DNA of 5,677 nt from Pseudomonadota bacterium (GTDB lineage: Bacteria > Pseudomonadota > Alphaproteobacteria > Rhizobiales > Rhizobiaceae). Position 1 is the stretch's first letter. The number at the start of each line of letters is the position of its first letter. A model generated the notes under the pieces. It was not told the DNA's origin and ran no database searches. It saw only the letters and a program-made list of their open reading frames with translations. Where the stretch lies: positions 1-5,677 of the forward strand of contig JAEWFU010000516.1 in assembly GCA_023388675.1 (NCBI GenBank), written 5' to 3'. Shown here in pieces: positions 1-4,662 of the stretch. Made by a program: the position numbers and the translations under genes.

Positions 1-194
1 GCGACCGACGGCGCCAGCCTCAACGCCGTCGTGCCCGTGCCGCATCCGACTTCGAGCACGGTGTCGTCGCTCTTCAGATAGTGACGCGTGCGTTCAAGCG
101 TGCGCTCGTAGCCTTCCATATCGCTGATCGGATCGGCTGAGTATTTGCGTGCGGCGCGATCCCAGAAGCGCGCGTCGTTGGCGATGCGGAACAT
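1..194 (-). CDS. Class I SAM-dependent methyltransferase, N-terminal part (runs off left edge)
   Basis: The visible 64 codons begin MFRIANDARFWDRAARKY and reach a textbook SAM-binding motif I, VLEVGCGTGTTALRLAP, at about residues 46-62. This marks a class I (Rossmann-fold) S-adenosylmethionine-dependent methyltransferase, probably cytosolic. The N-terminal pattern (FWDRAARKYSADPISD followed by YERTLERTRHYL) resembles small stand-alone methyltransferases annotated only as 'class I SAM-dependent methyltransferase'; the substrate cannot be told. The ATG at 194 is chosen because a GGGAGA-like Shine-Dalgarno lies just upstream (about 202-207) and the reading starts at the usual family N-terminus. 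It lies downstream of ridA on the same strand, but the 125-nt gap with its own inverted repeat suggests separate control. The C-terminal part is outside the window. Confidence 0.88.
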   Translation of the reverse strand, partial: MFRIANDARFWDRAARKYSADPISDMEGYERTLERTRHYLKSDDTVLEVGCGTGTTALRLAPSV

Positions 195-242
195 GACCTG
201 TCTCCCGTATGGGGCGGAGATTCTCGCGAGAGCGCCACGCGG

Positions 243-273
243 GCGATACGCGGCAGATAGGATCGCGTATCGC
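243..273. repeat. Perfect 10-bp inverted repeat with 11-nt spacer, upstream of the methyltransferase gene
   Basis: The arms GCGATACGCG (243-252) and CGCGTATCGC (264-273) are exact reverse complements separated by 11 nt. The half-site centres are 21 bp apart, two helical turns, which suits a dimeric or paired regulator binding one DNA face. The same sequence could fold as a 10-bp GC-rich RNA hairpin after ridA, but no U-tract follows on the minus strand, so a canonical intrinsic terminator is less likely. It sits 50-80 bp upstream of the methyltransferase start. Operator versus RNA stem is unresolved. Confidence 0.6.
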
Positions 274-286
274 TCGACCGGCTCAA
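257..286 (-). promoter_or_regulatory. Candidate promoter for the methyltransferase gene
   Basis: Reading the minus strand, TTGAGC (286-281) is followed after 18 nt by TCCTAT (262-257). The -35 element matches 4 of 6 consensus bases; the -10 is weak. The -10 would lie in the spacer of the inverted repeat at 243-273, and the spacing to the start codon (about 60 nt) is normal. This is pattern matching only. Confidence 0.22.
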
Positions 287-319
287 GGAAGGCCGCTTTG
301 CGCCTCTCGGCGAGCGCCC

Positions 320-700
320 CTATTTCGCCGCGACGGCTTCGATCTCCACCAACAATGACGGCGAAGCCAGCGCCTTCACATAGACCAGCGTGGTCGCTGC
401 CGGCGGCTGAACGAGCAGCGGAGCCGCCGCTGTGGTGAACCCCTCGAAATTGGCCTCGTCGGTAAGGTAGATCGTGGACTTCACGATGTCGGCGGGCGTC
501 ATGTCGGCAGCGGCAAGCACGGCGGTGAGGTTTTCGATCGCTACGGCGGCCTGCGCCCCGATGTCCTCGGCAACCGTCCCGTCACGCCGGACACCGACCT
601 GCCCGGAGACGAAGACCATGCGCGCGCCGGCCTGCACTTCGACGCCATGGCTGTAGAATGGCGGAGGGGTCATTCCTTCCGGGTTGAACTTCCTGGTCAT
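320..700 (-). CDS. RidA/YjgF/UK114-family protein lacking the catalytic arginine
   Basis: This 126-residue protein has the usual length of the Rid family, small trimeric chorismate-mutase-like proteins. Classical RidA hydrolyses reactive enamine/imine intermediates from PLP enzymes such as threonine dehydratase. Family marks are FVSGQVGV (30-37), the helix AAVAIENLTAVLAAA (51-65), DIVKSTIYLTD (71-81) and the C-terminal LVEIEAVA (117-124). The Arg that in E. coli RidA (Arg105, in PARSCVEV) binds substrate carboxylate is absent: the segment reads PAATTLVYV (100-108), with Ala or Thr there depending on alignment. It therefore belongs to a Rid subgroup that probably lacks classical imine deaminase activity, so I give no ridA symbol. 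A strong AGGAGG (709-714) lies 8 nt before the ATG, inside the last codons of the upstream tetR gene, whose stop is 3 nt away. Coupled expression with tetR is very likely. Confidence 0.93.
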   Translation of the reverse strand: MTRKFNPEGMTPPPFYSHGVEVQAGARMVFVSGQVGVRRDGTVAEDIGAQAAVAIENLTAVLAAADMTPADIVKSTIYLTDEANFEGFTTAAAPLLVQPPAATTLVYVKALASPSLLVEIEAVAAK

Positions 701-703
701 ATC

Positions 704-1312
704 TCATTCCTCCTTCTGGCTTGTCTGCTGGCGGGACCGGAAACGGTCTCGCGATTGTCGCAGGATGTCGAACTGTGATCGCACCGCATCCTCGAAGCCT
801 TTGTCGAACCGCCCTGCCCGGGAAAAGACGAGGATGCCATGGTAGAGAAGAAGCAGCTTGTCGGCTTCCGCGGCGGCGCGCTCCGGCTCGATCTCGCGCT
901 CGAGCACCCCGTGGATGCCGGCGGTCACCAGATCGAACGAGCGCAGCATTGTTTCTTCTGCCGGTGAGGCGCGCGTTCCGAACTCGATCGTGGAATTGAC
1001 GACCAGGCACCCATTGCCGTCGGTCATAGGGTCCCTGAACAGGGTGAGGAACAGTTGCTCAAGGTCGTCGAGCGTCGCCACCGGCCCCGCATGCGCCGCG
1101 ATGCGGCCAGCCACGAAACCGTCGACGTAAAACGTCATCGCCGCGCGAAACAGCCCCTCCTTGTCGCCATAGGCATTATAGAGGCTGCCGGAACTGAGGC
1201 CCGTCGCATCCTCGAGCTGCTTGATCGAGATGCCGGCGTAACCGTGGCGGCGAAAGGCGTGCATCGCGCTTGCCAGCACTTCGGCTTCGTCGAAAGAGCG
1301 GTTGCGTCCCAT
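704..1312 (-). CDS. TetR/AcrR-family transcriptional regulator
   Basis: This 202-residue protein has the TetR architecture: an N-terminal three-helix DNA-binding domain (about 8-55) with the hallmark helix-turn-helix ISIKQLEDATGLSSGSLYNA (28-47) followed by YGDKEGLF, then an all-helical ligand-binding/dimerisation domain. The only cysteine, Cys102, lies in GNGCLVVNSTIEFG, a segment like that of NemR-type regulators whose Cys at this place senses electrophiles or reactive chlorine; a similar role here is inference. The C-terminus (about 183-202) is basic and polar, apparently disordered. The start at 1312 keeps the family N-terminus (GRNRSFDEAEVL), with a weak GAGGGG Shine-Dalgarno just upstream. 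An AT-rich palindrome overlapping the likely promoter implies autorepression. The gene overlaps the ribosome binding site of the downstream Rid gene, so the Rid protein is probably its co-regulated target. The ligand is unknown. Confidence 0.94.
   Translation of the reverse strand: MGRNRSFDEAEVLASAMHAFRRHGYAGISIKQLEDATGLSSGSLYNAYGDKEGLFRAAMTFYVDGFVAGRIAAHAGPVATLDDLEQLFLTLFRDPMTDGNGCLVVNSTIEFGTRASPAEETMLRSFDLVTAGIHGVLEREIEPERAAAEADKLLLLYHGILVFSRAGRFDKGFEDAVRSQFDILRQSRDRFRSRQQTSQKEE
709..714 (-). promoter_or_regulatory. Ribosome binding site of the Rid gene embedded in the tetR 3' end
   Basis: The minus strand reads AGGAGG, a perfect Shine-Dalgarno, 8 nt before the Rid-gene ATG. It is formed by the last Lys-Glu-Glu codons of tetR, and the tetR stop (706-704) falls between it and the ATG. 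This fixes the Rid start and suggests translational coupling. Confidence 0.85.
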
Positions 1313-1323
1313 CGGCCCCTCTA

Positions 1324-1343
1324 TTTAAAATGATTATTTTAAA
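1324..1343. promoter_or_regulatory. Putative TetR operator: AT-rich 20-bp palindrome
   Basis: The arms TTTAAAAT (1324-1331) and ATTTTAAA (1336-1343) are exact reverse complements around the spacer GATT. Nine of ten base pairs match over 20 bp. It lies 12 bp upstream of the tetR start codon in an otherwise GC-rich sequence and overlaps the end of the proposed tetR -10 box and the expected transcription start. Size, symmetry and place fit a TetR-family autoregulatory operator; that this protein binds it is inference. Confidence 0.65.
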
Positions 1344-1368
1344 ATACACATTCTGAAATTATTGTCCA
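1341..1368 (-). promoter_or_regulatory. Likely promoter of the tetR-Rid unit
   Basis: On the minus strand TGGACA (1368-1363, 5 of 6 matches to TTGACA) is followed after 16 nt by TATTTT (1346-1341, 4 of 6). The predicted transcription start, near 1334, falls inside the palindrome at 1324-1343, so a bound repressor would block RNA polymerase. The call is by eye. Confidence 0.45.
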
Positions 1369-1447
1369 GCGGCATTTTGGCCTCCCATTGCATGCTTGGT
1401 TCGTTCGCCCTGGCCGTGATAGAAGCCGGCGAACCGGAGTGAACGCC

Positions 1448-2473
1448 ATGAACAGCCCAGCCCGCCTGAAGCCGTCGCGCAGCGTCGACGAGATCACCGG
1501 GTCACGCAGGTTGCGTCGCATGCGCAAGGCCGACTGGTCGCGCAGGCTCGTGCAGGAAAACCGCCTGACGGTGGACGACCTGATCTGGCCGATCTTCCTG
1601 ATCGATGGCGAGAACCGCCGCGAGGAAGTCGCGGCCATGCCCGGCGTCTTCCGGCTGTCGGTCGATCTGGCAGTGAAGGAAGCCGAACGGGCGGCGAAGC
1701 TGGGCATTCCCGCCCTCGCCACCTTCCCCAATGTGGATCTTGCGCTGCGCGACCGGACCGGTTCCGAAATCCTCAATCCCGACAATCTCATCAACCGCGC
1801 CACCCGAGCGATCAAGGCGGCGGTGCCGGAGATCGGCATCGTCACCGACGCCGCGCTCGACCCCTTCACCAGCCACGGCCATGACGGCATTCTCGACAAC
1901 GGCATCATCGTCAATGACGAGACCGTGGATCAGGTCGCCGCCGCCGCCGTTCTGCAGGCGGCCGCCGGCTCCGACATCATTGCGCCTTCGGACATGATGG
2001 ACGGACGCATCGGCGCCATCCGCGACGCGCTGGATGCGGCAGGCTTCCAGGACGTGGCGATCATGTCCTACGCGACGAAATTCGCATCCGCCTTCTACGG
2101 CCCCTATCGCGAGGCGATCGGTACGCAGGGCCTGCTCAAGGGCGACAAGAAGACCTACTACATCGATCACGCCAATTCCGACGAGGCGGTGCGCGAGACC
2201 GAGCAGGACATCGCCGAGGGCGCCGACATGATCATGGTCAAGCCGGGCCTGCCCTATCTCGACATCGTGCGCCGGCTGAAGGACGAGTTCCAGATGCCCA
2301 CCTTCGCCTATCAGGTGTCCGGCGAATACGCGATGATCGAGGCGGCAGCCGCCAATGGCTGGCTCGACGGCGAAAAGGCTATGCTGGAAAGCCTGCTGGC
2401 CTTCAAACGCGCCGGCTGCGACGGCATCCTGACCTATTTCGCGCCGCGCGTGGCGGAGTTGCTGAAGGGCTAG
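1448..2473 (+). CDS. hemB: Porphobilinogen synthase (delta-aminolevulinic acid dehydratase)
   Basis: HemB (EC 4.2.1.24) condenses two 5-aminolevulinate molecules to porphobilinogen, the first common step to haem, cobalamin and (bacterio)chlorophyll, in the cytosol. The 341-residue product is a normal alphaproteobacterial length. Both Schiff-base lysines are present: Lys211 in SYATKFASAFYGPYREA and Lys265 in DMIMVKPGLPYLDIV; the QVSGEYAMI signature follows at 289-297. The metal site reads TDAALDPFTSHGHDG (133-147): the three Zn-binding Cys of E. coli HemB correspond to Ala136, Asp138 and Asp146, the arrangement of Mg-dependent rhizobial enzymes. The ATG at 1448 is chosen because GGAG (1436-1439) lies 8 nt upstream and the N-terminus then matches relatives; an in-frame TTG at 1388 would add 20 residues of non-homologous character. 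A weak TTGGTT-N16-GATAGA (1396-1423) could be its promoter. It ends 3 nt from the convergent vapC stop. Confidence 0.97.
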   Translation: MNSPARLKPSRSVDEITGSRRLRRMRKADWSRRLVQENRLTVDDLIWPIFLIDGENRREEVAAMPGVFRLSVDLAVKEAERAAKLGIPALATFPNVDLALRDRTGSEILNPDNLINRATRAIKAAVPEIGIVTDAALDPFTSHGHDGILDNGIIVNDETVDQVAAAAVLQAAAGSDIIAPSDMMDGRIGAIRDALDAAGFQDVAIMSYATKFASAFYGPYREAIGTQGLLKGDKKTYYIDHANSDEAVRETEQDIAEGADMIMVKPGLPYLDIVRRLKDEFQMPTFAYQVSGEYAMIEAAAANGWLDGEKAMLESLLAFKRAGCDGILTYFAPRVAELLKG

Positions 2474-2476
2474 TAC

Positions 2477-2872
2477 CTAGGCCGCTTCGATGTCTGTCAG
2501 GGGAAAATCCGCCCCCTTGAACATCAAAGGCATGCCGAAATGCCTCGCACAGGCATAGGCAAAGCAGTCGCCGAAGTTCAGTCGCGCTGGATGCCGGCCC
2601 TTGCCGTAGCGGTCATAGGCGTCGATCGCAATCCCGGCAGTCGAGGGCGGAACGGCGACGACCTCGATTCCCATCTGTTCGAAATACGCCTCCAGCGCAG
2701 AAGCGGTTTCCTTCACGCTCAGATCGAGCACGCGAGCTACGGCGATGGCTGCCTCCCACACCGCCATCGGCGAGGTTATGCGCGTCCTCGTCCCCTGCAT
2801 TCGGGCCAGCAGTTCGCGCGCGTCGTCCTCGTCGGTAAGAAGCGCGGTCAGCGCAGAAGCGTCGATGAACAT
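2477..2872 (-). CDS. vapC: VapC-family PIN-domain ribonuclease toxin
   Basis: This 131-residue protein is a single PIN domain, the Mg2+-dependent endoribonuclease fold of VapC toxins, which arrest translation by cutting tRNA or rRNA. The acidic quartet is complete: Asp4 in MFIDASAL, Glu40 in AVWEA, Asp102 in NFGDCFAYA and Asp122 in KGADFPLTD, so the toxin should be catalytically competent. Length and N-terminus are typical. Its ATG overlaps the vapB stop by 1 nt (TGATG), giving tight translational coupling with antitoxin first. Its stop lies 3 nt from the hemB stop on the other strand, so the two genes are tail-to-tail with no room for a terminator. The RNA target cannot be inferred from sequence. 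Confidence 0.93.
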   Translation of the reverse strand: MFIDASALTALLTDEDDARELLARMQGTRTRITSPMAVWEAAIAVARVLDLSVKETASALEAYFEQMGIEVVAVPPSTAGIAIDAYDRYGKGRHPARLNFGDCFAYACARHFGMPLMFKGADFPLTDIEAA

Positions 2873-3117
2873 CAGTCGCCCTCGTAGAGGCCGTCGATAA
2901 ACGCCTTGTCGGCCGGAAGACCGCGCTCGGGTCGCCCCTTCGCCCGAAGAGCGCGGGTAAACGCAAGCCCCTGCTCGACAAGAGACGGTTTGCCCAGTTC
3001 GCGCTCAAGCTCGCGGCGGAGCGCGTCGTGCACCACCTCGGTTAACCCCGCATTTTTCAGCGTTGCAAGCTGACGCGCCAAAGCCTCAGTCTCGGCATTC
3101 CTGATGTGAAAGGCCAT
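2872..3117 (-). CDS. vapB: VapB-family antitoxin (PSK/Rv0623-type transcription factor)
   Basis: The 81-residue product starts MAFHIRNAETEALARQLATL and continues into LTEVVHDALRREL, the ribbon-helix-helix-like DNA-binding region (about 2-38) of the Rv0623-like antitoxin family paired with PIN toxins. The C-terminal part ends in PADKAFIDGLYEGD, like the tail that blocks the VapC active site in this family. The antitoxin would neutralise VapC and, as a complex, repress its own promoter. I prefer the ATG at 3117, with GGTGG 5 nt upstream and a family-like first residue, over an in-frame GTG at 3126 that adds MAC. It overlaps vapC by 1 nt. The pair interrupts the plus-strand run hemB - RDD - bpt. 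Confidence 0.9.
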   Translation of the reverse strand: MAFHIRNAETEALARQLATLKNAGLTEVVHDALRRELERELGKPSLVEQGLAFTRALRAKGRPERGLPADKAFIDGLYEGD

Positions 3118-3149
3118 ACATGCCACCGTCTAGCCAACCTAATCTATCT

Positions 3150-3157
3150 GTATATAC
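3150..3157. promoter_or_regulatory. GTATATAC palindrome in the vapBC upstream region, possible operator/-10 region
   Basis: The 8-bp palindrome GTATATAC lies 33-40 bp upstream of the vapB ATG in an AT-rich pocket of the 144-nt gap between the divergent vapB and RDD genes. On the minus strand TATATA (3156-3151) could be a -10 box, 17 nt after a poor -35 (TTCCAA, 3179-3174). Short TATA-centred palindromes are common in toxin-antitoxin operators, so autorepression by VapBC is plausible, but 8 bp is short and chance is possible. I see nothing else clear in this gap. Confidence 0.3.
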
Positions 3158-3261
3158 GCATTCGGATACACGATTGGAAGGGAACGGTCGTCTTGAATTC
3201 AGCCGTACAGTTCCCATTTGCAGCGAGTAGCAATCGCGACGCACAAGGAGCAGCGCGCATC

Positions 3262-3732
3262 ATGAACGCACGGGTTCTCGATGGAGAGATCATCTCGTCA
3301 CGCCTCGAAGACACGCGTGTCTATGAGGGTGTGCGCACACGGCGCATCTTCGCCTTCCTCATCGACTACTGCATCATCGCGCTGCTGCTGATCCCGTTTG
3401 CCATCCTCGTCGCGATCCTCGGCGTCCTGACGCTGGGTCTCGGCTGGATGCTGTTTTCCATACTCGGCCCTGCAGTGGCCTTGATTTACGTCTGGAACAC
3501 GCTGGGCGGTTCCAACCAGGCCACCGTCGGCATGAAGATGATGGGCATCCGGCTCGATCGTCTCGACGGCCGCCCCGTCGACGGGCTGATTGCAGTCGTC
3601 CATACCGTGCTCTTCTGGGCCGGCAACGTCATCCTGACCCCGCTGATTCTGCTTGCCACCCTTTTCCTGGACCGCAAGCGCACGGTTCACGACCTGTTGC
3701 TCGGCACCGTGGTGACCCGCGACGACCGCTGA
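3262..3732 (+). CDS. RDD-family integral membrane protein
   Basis: This 156-residue inner-membrane protein has the RDD-domain pattern: Arg/Asp-bearing first segment RRIFAFLIDYCIIALLLIPF (27-46), a second hydrophobic stretch (about 57-80), the conserved loop GGSNQATVGMKMMGIRL (82-98), a third segment (about 108-135), and the terminal FLDRKRTVHDLLLGTVVT (135-152) with its typical Asp and His-Asp. Three to four membrane segments are predicted by eye. RDD proteins are mostly uncharacterised; some have been linked to ion transport or stress tolerance, but nothing here fixes a function. The ATG at 3262 is chosen because AAGGAG lies upstream (about 3245-3250, spacing 11 nt) and the N-terminus MNARVLDGE...YEGVRTRR then fits relatives. 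An upstream in-frame start at 3106 would overlap vapB and give a poor leader. It precedes bpt by 104 nt and may share its transcript. Confidence 0.9.
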   Translation: MNARVLDGEIISSRLEDTRVYEGVRTRRIFAFLIDYCIIALLLIPFAILVAILGVLTLGLGWMLFSILGPAVALIYVWNTLGGSNQATVGMKMMGIRLDRLDGRPVDGLIAVVHTVLFWAGNVILTPLILLATLFLDRKRTVHDLLLGTVVTRDDR

Positions 3733-3836
3733 ACGCCTTGTCCACCAGGGTTTGCGTTACGTCATTTTCAATATTTTAAAGTTGACGTTTGCTGCGGGCG
3801 TGACAAGCCTAGGAACCTGAATCGCAGCAACGGCTC

Positions 3837-4595
3837 ATGAAGCACCAACCGACGCAATCGCCGCAGTTCTTCCTGACAGCGCCTTCGCCCTGCCCCTATG
3901 TCGAAGGACAGTTCGAGCGGAAAGTCTTCACGCATCTCGTCGGCGAGCGCGCGTCCGAACTCAACGACCTCCTGACGCAGGGCGGCTTCCGCCGGTCGCA
4001 GAACATCGCTTACCGTCCGGCCTGCGAAACATGCCGGGCCTGCGTCTCGGTGCGCATTCTGGTCGATGAATTCAAGCCGTCGCGCAGCATGAAGCGTGTT
4101 TCCGCCGCCAATGCGGACCTGATCGGCGTCGAGCATGACGCGGAGCCGTCGACCGAACAATATTCCCTCTTCCGCACTTATCTCGATGCGCGCCATCGCC
4201 GCGGCGGCATGTCAGACATGACCGTGCTCGACTATGCGATGATGGTCGAGGACACGCATGTCGACACCAAGATCATCGAATATCGCAGGCGCGGCCCGGA
4301 TTCCTTCATCACCGGCGAGGGCGAAGGCGAGCTCATCGCGGTCGCGCTCACCGATCGCATGGGCGATGGGCTGTCGATGGTCTATTCGTTCTTCAATCCG
4401 GAGTTCGAGGATCGCTCGCTCGGCACCTTCATGATCCTCGACCATATCGCGAGGGCCCGTGCGGCGGGGCTGCCCCACGTCTATCTCGGCTACTGGGTCA
4501 ACGGCTCCCGCAAGATGGCTTATAAGGTACGCTTCGGGCCTCAGGAGCATCTTGGCCCGAAGGGCTGGGAACGCTACGACCACGAAGCCGTCTGA
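3837..4595 (+). CDS. bpt: Aspartate/glutamate leucyltransferase (ATE/Bpt-family aminoacyl-tRNA-protein transferase)
   Basis: The enzyme transfers an amino acid from aminoacyl-tRNA (Leu in characterised bacterial Bpt, EC 2.3.2.29; Arg in eukaryotic ATE1) to N-terminal Asp or Glu, marking proteins for ClpS/ClpAP degradation through the N-degron pathway in the cytosol. At 252 residues it is full length for the bacterial family. Marks in order: [24 protein letters not shown] (11-34, with Cys19), [24 protein letters not shown] (46-69, with Cys63, Cys66 and Cys69), and the C-terminal acyltransferase-fold core with SFFNPEF (184-190), [11 protein letters not shown] (194-204) and [15 protein letters not shown] (216-230). 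The N-terminal cysteines match those thought to bind a metal or Fe-S cluster in this family. The ATG at 3837 fits the family N-terminus, though its Shine-Dalgarno is poor. It is often annotated as ate, arginyl-tRNA-protein transferase; Leu specificity is by family only. Confidence 0.95.
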   Translation: MKHQPTQSPQFFLTAPSPCPYVEGQFERKVFTHLVGERASELNDLLTQGGFRRSQNIAYRPACETCRACVSVRILVDEFKPSRSMKRVSAANADLIGVEHDAEPSTEQYSLFRTYLDARHRRGGMSDMTVLDYAMMVEDTHVDTKIIEYRRRGPDSFITGEGEGELIAVALTDRMGDGLSMVYSFFNPEFEDRSLGTFMILDHIARARAAGLPHVYLGYWVNGSRKMAYKVRFGPQEHLGPKGWERYDHEAV

Positions 4596-4662
4596 ACGGC
4601 GCCCGGTTCATCAAGCTTTTTCGCCCGTTGCCTTCCTCGGCGTTCCGCCGGAGCCAGTTTTC

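Noticed and set aside
222..231. 10-bp palindrome TCTCGCGAGA upstream of the methyltransferase start
   Set aside because: A 10-bp palindrome made of GC-rich dinucleotides is not rare in such DNA and overlaps no recognisable promoter element.
1388..1447. TTG-initiated 20-residue extension of HemB
   Set aside because: No good ribosome binding site, unlike the ATG at 1448, and the extra residues do not resemble HemB N-termini.
1502..2170. Long open frame antisense to hemB (222 residues, minus strand)
   Set aside because: It is the shadow of a GC-rich coding region; the translation is rich in Asp/Gly/Arg without any family signature, and hemB on the other strand is unambiguous.
3106..3261. In-frame 52-residue N-terminal extension of the RDD protein
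   Set aside because: It overlaps the start of vapB and contains no signal peptide or domain; the ATG at 3262 has a Shine-Dalgarno and a family-like start.
3772..3780. TATTTTAAA shared with the right half of the putative TetR operator
   Set aside because: Only one half-site is present; the partner arm in the right geometry is missing, so an AT-rich coincidence is more likely than a second TetR site.
3759..3788. ACGTCA-N18-TGACGT inverted repeat and TTGACG -35-like box before bpt
   Set aside because: Six-bp arms with a long spacer are expected by chance, and no acceptable -10 box lies 16-19 nt downstream of TTGACG.
4459..4662. 68-residue N-terminal extension of the EamA transporter
   Set aside because: It lies inside bpt in another frame; the ATG at 4663 has GGAG at proper spacing and begins directly before the first membrane helix.
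4596..4662. Possible terminator between bpt and eamA (GAAC...GTTC followed by CTTTTT)
   Set aside because: The stem is only about 4 bp with a GC-rich loop and the T-run is not directly adjacent; too weak to call.
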